A DNA stretch of 64,000 bases from Neptunomonas japonica DSM 18939 (lineage in GTDB: Bacteria; Pseudomonadota; Gammaproteobacteria; Pseudomonadales; Balneatricaceae). The stretch lies in NCBI RefSeq assembly GCF_000422765.1, contig NZ_AUGR01000022.1:1-64000 (forward strand). The letters run 5' to 3'. The position numbers were made by a program, and so were the translations under genes. A model generated the notes under the pieces. It worked only from the letters and a program-made list of their open reading frames with translations. It was not told the origin of the DNA and ran no database searches. Shown here piece after piece: positions 35,030-43,147 of the stretch (positions are counted from its first letter, which is position 1; each line of letters opens with the position of its first letter).

Positions 35030-35806
35030 TATCCAGACCTGTTGTTTTTATTCTGTCCTTATAAAAGCGACGTGCTTTACTAACTAAGCACATCGTTCAA
35101 CAAAGAATAAGTAGATATACTTATTTTGGTTGTATTACAGCCACTCTCACAATAACAAAACAGCTCAAAGTTGTAACATTTTTGTTCAGCTTTTGGCCAG
35201 CACCCGCGAACCTTGGCTATGCGCACTCGATTAATAGACTAATAGACAACATAAAAGGAAATCCCGTCGGAATAATATGCACGCCAGTTGGGCAGTTAAT
35301 GAGTGCTGCTAACCCAAGTATCATCCCCTCGCCTCCTGCACCATAATCACCTATTGAGATCGCATCGTTATGTGATAACGTCCTTATTTAAAAGATCTCC
35401 TTCTAGTCAATATACAATATCCTCATAAATAGTAATCAAGCAGACGCTAGACAAATTGGGACCAAATCTGATTATCAACTATTAACCAGCCAGACACTCC
35501 TAGCAAACAGCTCGCATAGAAATAATTTAAAGACCTCTCATAGCATTTGCTGCTTGAAACTCTACCTAATAGCTCACCTGCTTTCACCCAAAGAAGATGG
35601 ATTGAAATATTTAGAACTGCCAACTAATACAATAATCCCCCACTCACCAAAAACTACCTGAGCCTGTTCTGTAAAAAAGTGACGTTTGATCGTCACTAAG
35701 CACTCAGAACAACACAACATTTAAACGCCTTAAAGAAAGCCTCTACTTAACGACCCTTTAAAAATAAATAACACAAAGAAGACAAAACTCTTCTTAATAT
35801 CATTAC
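35030..35806. other. Gene-free intergenic region
   Basis: About 780 bases, AT-rich, with stops in all frames. The only notable stretch is a short minus-strand open frame at 35217-35387 encoding about 56 mostly hydrophobic residues (GDYGAGGEGMILGLAAL near its middle) with no plausible start; it may be a gene remnant. I see no RNA gene or repeat here. Confidence 0.55.
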
Positions 35807-36313
35807 TTATAACGACAGCCTGCCTGTGCGAGAAATAAGAAACTGCGAAAACAGCTTTTCGACAACCTCAATAGAGGAGTTAAGTCGATGATCCCCAGCA
35901 ATTAAATGTAATGAGCAGTTCATTTTTTTTGCAAATTTAATGGAGCTTTCTGATGAAATAACATCATCAGACCAACCATGAACAACTTCTATGTAAGCTT
36001 TACTCTCATAGCTTTGCTTTTTGTAACCTGACACAAATAAAGCGGGCGCTAATAAAAACACCCCTTTTGTATCGACTTGTTCTGCAGCAACCACAGAAAC
36101 GTATCCTCCCATGCTTGAGCCCACTAGCAAGAATTCATCTTCTTCATCTTTCAATACGCTTATGAGACGCTCAACCCTAAGATCAGGGTCTAATATATCT
36201 GAGTAGTCGATACTCTCAACACTGCAATCATGTTCTTTAGCAATGCTGGCGAGTCTATTGATTTTACTGCCCCAAGGGCCACTCTCTTTCCCATGTGAAA
36301 AATATACTTTCAT
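35807..36313 (-). CDS. Small alpha/beta-hydrolase (YqiA/YcfP-like)
   Basis: Single-domain hydrolase of 168 residues from ATG 36311-36313; the frame extends 11 codons upstream but that would overlap the previous gene. It has an oxyanion/cap sequence FSHGKESGPWG, the nucleophile elbow GSSMGG with Ser67, an Asp in HGWSDDVI and the catalytic His in AGDHRL. Family members include UPF0227-type esterases of unclear substrate. The previous gene ends 1 base before this start, so the two are co-transcribed. Confidence 0.87.
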   Translation of the reverse strand: MKVYFSHGKESGPWGSKINRLASIAKEHDCSVESIDYSDILDPDLRVERLISVLKDEEDEFLLVGSSMGGYVSVVAAEQVDTKGVFLLAPALFVSGYKKQSYESKAYIEVVHGWSDDVISSESSIKFAKKMNCSLHLIAGDHRLNSSIEVVEKLFSQFLISRTGRLSL

Positions 36314-36314
36314 A

Positions 36315-36605
36315 TCACGCCGTCTTTTTAATTTGTACGCCTTCAATTTCCATTACAGAATTAGCATCTGCACGTTCGATAATTTTGAGCAAAGCGGATT
36401 GAAGAACCTCATTTTCCCTAGCATCCGTTTCACTCGCAAACCGTTGCTCTTGGACTTCTTCGTTTTCGCTCTGGGCAAACTGAACAACCACCTCAGTTGC
36501 ACAATCCGCACTATCACCAAAGTACGATAGTGTGATTTTGGGATAGCCTTTAAAGCCCTTCTTGACCTGCTTCGCAATGCGTTTTTTAGCTTTATCAACA
36601 TTCAT
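36315..36605 (-). CDS. Conserved hypothetical protein
   Basis: A 96-residue soluble protein of unknown function. The N-terminal basic helix (MNVDKAKKRIAKQVKKGF) is followed by a short alpha/beta segment (YPKITLSYFGDSADCATEVVVQFA) and an acidic helical half with QRFASETDARENEVLQSALLKIIERADA. Similar short proteins occur in other marine gammaproteobacteria, as far as I recall. AGGA about 7 bases upstream supports the start. Forms a two-gene unit with the hydrolase downstream. Confidence 0.8.
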   Translation of the reverse strand: MNVDKAKKRIAKQVKKGFKGYPKITLSYFGDSADCATEVVVQFAQSENEEVQEQRFASETDARENEVLQSALLKIIERADANSVMEIEGVQIKKTA

Positions 36606-37472
36606 AGGAAATCCTTATAAGCACTGTAAGTGAGAACATAGATACAGAGGTCTGTGAGTAAATTGTGCGGTAGCAACGCCTTGCGTATGTTCGCTAAGAG
36701 TGAAATCATGAAATAAAGCCCCCTTTACAAGAGGGTTACCATTCATAGCGATTTACGCCGTTATTAGATGTTAACTACCAACGAATGACAAGGGCCTACT
36801 TAACGACTATAGCTGTACCATTGCACGCGAAAGGCATAAATAATAGCGAGCCATGTACTAGTACGTGTACATAGTCACTTTTGCTGGCAAATATCGTTTA
36901 CCTTATTGATGAGGCTAATCAATAGAAATTATTCGTTGCTGTTCGCACCTCCGAATTTTTTTATTTTAATACTGTAACTCTTTTATAGAAATAACAAAAA
37001 GAAATATACGCTGTAGATAAAACACAACAACGCTGAATGATTAATTCAGGTTGTTTAAATAACTTAAGTTATAAGTAACAGAGATGACCTGTTATTAGAA
37101 ATTATTACGATTAATTGAAATGCTTTATGACTCAGACAAGAAAAATAATCACACTAACACCTCCTTCCATTAAACTCTTAGAAACAAAAAATTAACAAGC
37201 AATAAATGGCTACGAAAGCGTATCGATAAAATTATTAGACATGACTGTTTTCAGTACTACATTTCCTTTGTAATTTAGATATCTTAATCTAGTAATTATT
37301 TTAATTAAAGGACTGAGACTAACACCTTTCCTAGAAAATAAAATCTAGAAATCACTATCATCTAGATATGTGTCAAGTTTAAGTGACTATTTATTATTAT
37401 ACTTATCAAACATTACTTCGTTGCAAGTATAATATAGGGATATGCTAATTATGAGTCAAAGGAAGTTGATTT
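36606..37472. other. AT-rich gene-free flank of the helicase-DarT-ARH island
   Basis: About 870 bases with no convincing gene. It holds small palindromes (ATGTAC...GTACAT at 36853-36872; TATTGAT...ATCAATA at 36904-36924) and becomes strongly AT-rich towards the island. I see no integrase, tRNA or direct-repeat boundary. The last 80 bases carry the island promoter region. Confidence 0.6.
37396..37433 (+). promoter_or_regulatory. Island promoter with inverted-repeat operator candidate
   Basis: A perfect -10 box TATAAT lies at 37428-37433, about 40 bases before the helicase ATG; the -35 is poor. The right arm of a 9-base inverted repeat (ATTATACTT at 37396-37404, AAGTATAAT at 37425-37433) overlaps the -10. 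A dimeric repressor could bind here. The AAGGAAG ribosome binding site at 37458-37464 fixes the start at 37473. Confidence 0.55.
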
Positions 37473-38885
37473 ATGAGATGTCTAAGGGATGTTGCTCCTA
37501 CAGCGGAGCAGCTAAGTATTGTTTCTCGTAACAAGCCTGGTATAGAAGTAATTCGTGGCGCTGCGGGTAGTGGAAAAACCACAACAGCTTTGTTACGGTT
37601 AAGGTCTTTGATAGGTGTTTTTTTAAATAGGCGTAGGAGGCAAACACAGCCTCAACCCGTCAAAATTTTAGTTCTAACGTATAATAGAACTCTTAGATGT
37701 TATATTCAAGAGCTAGTTGACCATCAGGTCAATGAGGGAGAGAAAGTACACATTACAGTATCAACCTTTGCTAAGTGGGCATATAAGCTACTACTTCCCC
37801 TATCCATTTGTAACGATCAATCAAGAACGGCTGCTCTCAAAGGCTTTGCAATTTGAGCATCAATAGCCCTTGACACAGCATTTATTGCTGATGAAGTAGA
37901 GTATTTACTTGGTAGGTTCCCTTTAAATAATTTAGATGATTATATTACAGCGCGAAGAGATGGTAGGGGTATTACTCCCCGAGTAGAAAGAGGGCTTAGA
38001 GAACAGATTATTGAAAAGGTAGTAAAGCCTTATATCAATTGGTTGGCAGACACTAACCAGCTAGACTGGAACCAAGTTTCCATGCGGGTTATATCCGAGG
38101 TAGAACCACAAAACTATGACATTATTATTTGTGATGAAGTTCAAGATTTTACAGCAAACCAAATCCGCGCTGTAAAAAATCACGTAGCTGAGATTAGCTC
38201 TTTGACCTTTATAGTCGACACTGCACAAAGAATATACGCACGAGGCTTTACTTGGGCTGAAACAGGCATAACGATAATGCCTAACAATTCATTCAGGCTA
38301 GGCAGAAATTATAGAAATACCAAACAAATAGCGGCTTTTGCTTCATCATTAGTTGAAGGAATACCAACAGATTCTGATTTTACGATTCCAGATTTCAACT
38401 CTGCTGCAAATGAAGGTAGTCAACCTATTTTAATTGAAGGTCGTTTTAATAATCAGGTTGAATATGCGATCAACTTTATTAAGCATGATGTTGATCTTAG
38501 CTGTGAGTCCGTTGCGTTTTTGCACCCTAAAGGTAGAGGGTGGTTTAAACATCTTGAAATAAAGCTGAAAGCTTCAAATCTTAATTATATTGATATAACT
38601 CGATTAGAAGACTGGCCTGAAGGGGAAGAAAATATTGCACTTAGTACACTCCATTCATCAAAAGGCTTGGAATTTGATCATGTAATAATTCTAGGATTAA
38701 GTAACGAATGTATGCCTGCCATATTGGAAGACCATTCAGATCAGAGGCTTATACAATCAAGAAAATTGCTAGCTATGGGTGTGGGACGAGCTAAGAAAAC
38801 CGTGATAATAGGCTATAAACCTGACGATAAGTCCGAGATCATAGCCCTTTTCAATCCAGCCACTTATCAGGTACATACACTATGA
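37473..38885 (+). pseudogene. UvrD/Rep-like SF1 helicase interrupted by in-frame TGA
   Basis: One continuous frame of 470 codons holds all core motifs of a compact SF1A helicase: Walker A GAAGSGKTTT (Lys35), LVLTYNRTLR (Ia), VSTFAKW, Walker B ICDEVQDFT (Asp221-Glu222), FRLGRNYRN (IV), LSTLHSSKGLEFDHVIIL (V) and MGVGRAKKTV (VI). A TGA at 37854-37856 (codon 128) interrupts it. The residues after it (IADEVEYLLGRFPLNNLDDY) continue the family sequence, so a single base change explains the break. No good ATG restart follows soon. No UvrD 2B-type large insert or nuclease domain is present. The stop codon overlaps the DarT-like gene start by ATGA. Unless the stop is read through, the helicase is inactive. 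Confidence 0.85.
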
Positions 38886-39505
38886 CAATTAGTGAAGTTG
38901 TATCCTCCAGAAACATCAAAGAAGTTGTTCATTTCTCGACGAATAAAGGACTGATTGGTATTCTTGCTACTCGTCATCTTAAAGCAAGAAACCTTCTAAA
39001 CAACGACCAATATTTAGAGTTCATACTAAAGAAAAATTCAAAATATAGATCAGACCCAAACTGGGTAAACTATATCAGCTTGTCAATTACCAAGATGAAC
39101 ACAATTTTTTTTAGTTATTGCAGTGAATGGCACGATGATATCAAGTGGTGTGCTATATGTTTTTCACCTTCTATACTGGAAGATGAAGGAGTTATTTTTA
39201 CCACAACTAACAATATTTACAAATCAAGTGTTAAACGAGCTGAAGGCTCGGAGGGGCTCTCAGCCATGTTTGGCTCACCCATTAGAAGTAGGTACACCTC
39301 TGTTATAGATAGATCTAGGTCAGATCCAGAAAACATGCCTACTGATATACAAGCAGAAGTATTATATCCTGAACAAATTTCAATTGATTATATTGAAAGG
39401 ATTATAGTGCGAACAGATGATGATGCGGATGACATTTGTGGCATAACAAGTAGTTTTGGGCATAGTCATATTCAAGTAGAAGTCGACCCCACATTTTTTA
39501 AGTGA
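38882..39505 (+). CDS. DarT-like DNA ADP-ribosyltransferase (DUF4433)
   Basis: A 207-residue protein with the DarT plan. The N-terminal NAD-binding segment is VVHFSTNKGLIGILATRHLKARN (His17, Asn21). The middle has WCAICFSPSILEDEGVIFTTTNN, and near the C-terminus is MPTDIQAEVLYPEQISIDYIERIIV, where Glu159 of QAEVL matches the catalytic Glu of Thermus DarT (Glu160 in QAEFL). DarT enzymes attach ADP-ribose to DNA bases and act as toxins in toxin-antitoxin and anti-phage systems. The start overlaps the helicase stop (ATGA) and an ADP-ribosylglycohydrolase follows after 10 bases. No macrodomain antitoxin is adjacent. The base specificity is unknown. Confidence 0.78.
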   Translation: MTISEVVSSRNIKEVVHFSTNKGLIGILATRHLKARNLLNNDQYLEFILKKNSKYRSDPNWVNYISLSITKMNTIFFSYCSEWHDDIKWCAICFSPSILEDEGVIFTTTNNIYKSSVKRAEGSEGLSAMFGSPIRSRYTSVIDRSRSDPENMPTDIQAEVLYPEQISIDYIERIIVRTDDDADDICGITSSFGHSHIQVEVDPTFFK

Positions 39506-39515
39506 GTAAAATTAG

Positions 39516-41162
39516 GTGTCTATTAAAGAAAGCATTGTAAGATCTGCGATTTGGTCAGCCTATGGTGATGCTTTAGGCTTTATTACTGAACTGACAGATA
39601 AAAAAGGTCTGAAACATAGAGCAGGCTCGTTAGAAATCAGAGAACTAACAAATTGGACTCGAAAAATAGGCGGGTTAAGTGGAACCTTTGTAGATTTTCC
39701 TGCAGGAATATATTCCGATGACACTCAATTACGCTTAGCGACCTCTAGAGCTATTAACGCAGATGGGTACTTTGACGTTGAAGCTTTTGCGAAGATAGAA
39801 CTCCCAGTATGGCTATCGTACTGTTTAGGGGCAGGTCGAGGAACAAAAGCCGCTGCTTCAAATTTAATAAGAAACGACATTAATTGGTTTTCAAATTTTT
39901 ATAGAGATAAAAACCTAGATTACTTTCAATCAGGAGGCAATGGTGCCGTCATGCGAATTCAGCCGCATGTATGGGGGAATTTAAACTCAGATGTCGAAGG
40001 TGTGCTATTAGATGTTTTTAGAAATAGTATTTGCACTCATGGACACCCCAGAGGAATTTTAGGTGCCTGTTTTCATGCTCTTTTTCTTCTTCATGTATTT
40101 AACCACAAGGTAGTTCCGAGCATTGATGATTGGTATAAAATTGCTAAAAATTTAATAATTGTTCCTGATATTATTGAAGATGATATGCAGATTGCTACAT
40201 TTTGGAAACCTACATGGGAATCCCAAACTGGGAAAACTTTTAAAGAGGCCGTTAAAGAGACAATTATAGAAATTCTAGATGATATAAGACTTTTAGAGAC
40301 GTCTTACAACCAGAGTTGTACTCCATATCATCAGTACATTTCAGCTTTAGATCTATTAGGTGGATATGACCCAAAACAGAGAGGCTCGGGAACTAAAACG
40401 GCCTTACTAGCATCATTTTTATCATTACTATTCATAGATACCCCTCAAGAAGCAATGCTCACTGCAGTTAATCAGCTAGGGAGCGATACGGACACTATCG
40501 CAACTATTGCCGGAGCAATTTTAGGAGCGCTATCTGAAAACCTTCCTAACGAAAAGCTTATTGATCAAAAGTATATAGAAAAAGAAGCTATGAGAATTGG
40601 AGATTTGAATAGTGGAACAACAGACTCAGAATTTTCTTATCCTGACCTTTTTGGCTGGCAAGCCCCTAAACGCCTCTCAGATGCTTTAGATGGTTTAAAT
40701 GATAAATATATGATTAAGGGGCTTGGGGTTTCAAGGTCGATCGGAAAACCTCTTATTATTGGGAAAAAAGAAAGTTTGCGCTGGTTATGGATACAAACTT
40801 CGTATGGTCAAACGTGTTTAATTAGAATTAAAGAAAAATTACCAGAAATTAATGGCAGTATCGTCAATCCAAAATACGTTTACCTTAAAGATACCCCTAT
40901 CAAAGATAACCCAAAAGATACAAACAGCCTTCAAGATACACAGCAAGACCTCCTAACAAGTCAAAACCCTAATAAGTGTGTTGAAAACAATCAGCCGGTG
41001 GACATTGAAACGTTAACTATGAGAACCATTAACTTAGGTCTAAAAGCACGCGATATAGGTAACGATATTAGGAAAATGTTAGATGATGGAAGAACAATCG
41101 AAGAACTTGTTGCATATACTGCAATCATATCCAAGGCTGATAAAAACAATGAAAAAGGGTAA
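39516..41162 (+). CDS. ADP-ribosylglycohydrolase (ARH/DraG-like) with C-terminal extension
   Basis: 548 residues starting with GTG at 39516. Residues about 1-375 are an all-helical ARH domain with the two metal-site motifs IYSDDTQL (Asp68, Asp69) and GSDTDTIATIAGAILGAL (Asp324, Asp326), plus SAYGDALG, GAGRGTKAA and GGNGAVMRIQP. ARH enzymes cut ADP-ribose from proteins, nucleic acids or small molecules using two Mg ions. Residues about 380-548 are an extension I do not recognise: a beta-rich part (ESLRWLWIQTSYGQTCLIRI), a Pro/Asn/Gln-rich linker and a final helix. As the partner of a DarT-like toxin, its likely job is to reverse the modification, making it the antitoxin. Confidence 0.87.
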   Translation: MSIKESIVRSAIWSAYGDALGFITELTDKKGLKHRAGSLEIRELTNWTRKIGGLSGTFVDFPAGIYSDDTQLRLATSRAINADGYFDVEAFAKIELPVWLSYCLGAGRGTKAAASNLIRNDINWFSNFYRDKNLDYFQSGGNGAVMRIQPHVWGNLNSDVEGVLLDVFRNSICTHGHPRGILGACFHALFLLHVFNHKVVPSIDDWYKIAKNLIIVPDIIEDDMQIATFWKPTWESQTGKTFKEAVKETIIEILDDIRLLETSYNQSCTPYHQYISALDLLGGYDPKQRGSGTKTALLASFLSLLFIDTPQEAMLTAVNQLGSDTDTIATIAGAILGALSENLPNEKLIDQKYIEKEAMRIGDLNSGTTDSEFSYPDLFGWQAPKRLSDALDGLNDKYMIKGLGVSRSIGKPLIIGKKESLRWLWIQTSYGQTCLIRIKEKLPEINGSIVNPKYVYLKDTPIKDNPKDTNSLQDTQQDLLTSQNPNKCVENNQPVDIETLTMRTINLGLKARDIGNDIRKMLDDGRTIEELVAYTAIISKADKNNEKG

Positions 41163-41486
41163 CTGATTTTTTTTTGTTATCTTTCAAGGACCTCTTTTCT
41201 GGGATCTTTGATAATTAACGTTCGATGCTATAATTCTTAGAAAAGCATAGCATCGAACTAATAGTTATAGTGATTCGTATTCTTATCGCTTTCCCTTATA
41301 TAAATCTATAATAAAAATATCGAAACTCGATGTATAGAACGTCAAAGGTTGATAGCTGTATTATTAATAGATCCCTCTTCTTTTTGCCTTTCTATACAAC
41401 ATAATGAACAGAAAATTACGTACCCCATACAAAGATGCCCTCACCACTAAGTAATGAAGGCTCATTCCATACCCTTTTCTCAGTGA
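41163..41486. other. Intergenic region downstream of the island
   Basis: About 320 bases between the ARH gene and the convergent GMC oxidoreductase gene. It contains one strong inverted repeat and otherwise AT-rich sequence; no coding signal seen. Confidence 0.6.
41220..41258. repeat. 12-bp inverted repeat after the ARH gene
   Basis: GTTCGATGCTAT pairs perfectly with ATAGCATCGAAC around a 15-base loop. It has no T-run directly after it. It may be a terminator-like structure for the island or a recombination remnant. No copy was noticed on the other flank. Confidence 0.75.
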
Positions 41487-43118
41487 CTAACCAGCCTGCT
41501 CTGCCAAGATCATCTGGGCGCCTTTCTCAGCGATCATCATTGAAGGTGCGGATGTATTCCCGCTTATTAACGTTGGCATCACGGATGCATCCATTACTCG
41601 CAGGTTACGCACCCCTTTAACTTTAAGTGTTGCAGGGTCAACTACTGCCATCTCATCAATACCCATTTTGCAGGTACCTACGGGGTGATACACAGTTGTT
41701 GTTGTGTTGCGTAGGTATTCGAGTATTTGCTCGTCTGTTTGCACATCTTTACCGGGAGCCATCTCTTCACCACGTAGATGATCAAACTCTGGTGACGCTA
41801 GAATTTCGCGGGCTTTTTTTACCCCTTCTATTAATACCTTTTGGTCGCGCTCATCAGCGAAGAAGTTATGATCGATCAACACATTTCGTGTGGTTCCATC
41901 ATTGGCTAATTTTACGCTGCCAGCGCTTCGTGGGCGCAGCACACAGGTAAATACCGAATAACCATGGCCAAGCTCAAACTTTTTACCACGATGGCTACGA
42001 AACAAAGGAGTAAAGTGAAACTGCACATCTGGGTCTGCATCAGCAGAACCTGGTTCAGCAGCGTTTGCTAATTTTGTTTTTGCAAAACCACCTGCTTCTA
42101 CGTAATTGGTGGTCCACCAACCTTTGCGCGCTAACCAGTACTTAAACGGTGCAGGGATAATATGCGGTAACAATGTCCCTAAGGAGATACCAATCGTTTG
42201 GGATTTTGATGAGCGAACCGTCACCATGCTATCAACATGGTCTTGCAGGTTTTCACCCACCCCAGGAAGGTGCAGTTTGCACTCTATGCCTAGCTCATTT
42301 AATGCCGCTTTATCACCAATGCCAGACGCCAATAAAATCCGTGGTGAAAGAATAGTGCCTGCACAAAGAACAACTTCTTTGTTACAGCGTAGTTGTTGCG
42401 GGGCACCGTTTTCTTCTACCTCTAAACCTATTACTGTATCGTCACCAATTTGTAACGCCACGACTTCGGTGTGAGTCATTACTGTGAGGTTTGGCCGTGA
42501 TAATACTGGCTTCACAAATGCACTATAGCTACTCACACGTTCGCCGTTGTTTTGCTTTACATCATATATACCCAAACCCAGCTGCGTTTCGCTATTAAAG
42601 TCGGTGTTTTCGGGTAATCCTGCGGCGGCGCCTGCTTTAACAAAAACCTTACACGCAGGGTTGGGGTCCTGTGGCTTAGTTACACTCAACTCACCGTTAT
42701 AACCGTGATACTCAGCCTTTTGAGCATTTTGATTGGCTTCCATTTTCTTGAAAATAGGTAAAACATCAGCGTATGCCCAACCTTCACAGCCTAGCTTAGC
42801 CCAGCCGTTATAATCATTCTGATTACCGCGAATGTACACCATGCTATTTATCGCACTTGAACCACCAAGTGCTTTACCCCGGTTAACCATCATGGTGCGG
42901 TTATATAGGTGGCGCTGTGGAGTCCCTTCAAAGGTGTAGTCGTATGTTTTATTCCCATAGAGGCCAAAGATGCCGGCCGGGATCGATACCAAAGGACTTT
43001 TTCCACTGCCGCCCGCTTCGATCAAACAAACAGTAATCGATGGATCAGCACTGAGCCGGTTTGCTACGACGCAACCAGATGAGCCGGCACCAACAATGAT
43101 GTAATCATAGGATTTCAT
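41487..43118 (-). CDS. GMC-family FAD-dependent alcohol oxidoreductase
   Basis: Choline-dehydrogenase-like enzyme of 543 residues. The FAD site is YIIVGAGSSGCVVANRL at the N-terminus; GKALGGSSAINSMVYIRG and ASGIGDKAALNELGIE are GMC signatures, and the catalytic His is in TTTVYHPVGTCKMG. It oxidises an alcohol to an aldehyde, passing electrons to the respiratory chain or oxygen. It is the last gene of a catabolic cluster with an aldehyde dehydrogenase directly upstream, which would take the product. It is not the usual betA context (no betB/betI pair of choline oxidation), so choline itself is not implied. Confidence 0.92.
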   Translation of the reverse strand: MKSYDYIIVGAGSSGCVVANRLSADPSITVCLIEAGGSGKSPLVSIPAGIFGLYGNKTYDYTFEGTPQRHLYNRTMMVNRGKALGGSSAINSMVYIRGNQNDYNGWAKLGCEGWAYADVLPIFKKMEANQNAQKAEYHGYNGELSVTKPQDPNPACKVFVKAGAAAGLPENTDFNSETQLGLGIYDVKQNNGERVSSYSAFVKPVLSRPNLTVMTHTEVVALQIGDDTVIGLEVEENGAPQQLRCNKEVVLCAGTILSPRILLASGIGDKAALNELGIECKLHLPGVGENLQDHVDSMVTVRSSKSQTIGISLGTLLPHIIPAPFKYWLARKGWWTTNYVEAGGFAKTKLANAAEPGSADADPDVQFHFTPLFRSHRGKKFELGHGYSVFTCVLRPRSAGSVKLANDGTTRNVLIDHNFFADERDQKVLIEGVKKAREILASPEFDHLRGEEMAPGKDVQTDEQILEYLRNTTTTVYHPVGTCKMGIDEMAVVDPATLKVKGVRNLRVMDASVMPTLISGNTSAPSMMIAEKGAQMILAEQAG

Positions 43119-43147
43119 TGCTTATCTTCCTCACATCAGCGCAATCA

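Noticed and set aside
35217-35387. Possible class III CoA-transferase remnant on the minus strand
   Set aside because: The GDYGAGGEGM stretch loosely recalls those enzymes, but only a few residues match, there is no start codon, and the rest is hydrophobic and unlike the family.
36602-36709. 35-codon minus-strand ORF with a G-rich upstream sequence, ending in ATGA at the start of the 96-residue protein gene
   Set aside because: Its sequence is not clearly protein-like and no family is recognised. It could be a leader peptide, but support is too thin to call a gene.
36853-36924. Short palindromes in the gene-free flank as attachment sites
   Set aside because: Arms are only 6-7 bases, there is no matching copy on the other side of the island and no integrase gene.
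37854-37856. Selenocysteine codon in the helicase
   Set aside because: UvrD-like helicases have no Sec position, and the sequence just downstream does not form an obvious bacterial SECIS hairpin. A nonsense change is simpler.
38043-38885. Separate second helicase gene starting at 38043
   Set aside because: Its start would be a TTG without a ribosome binding site, and the preceding 185 bases in the same frame encode conserved helicase sequence.
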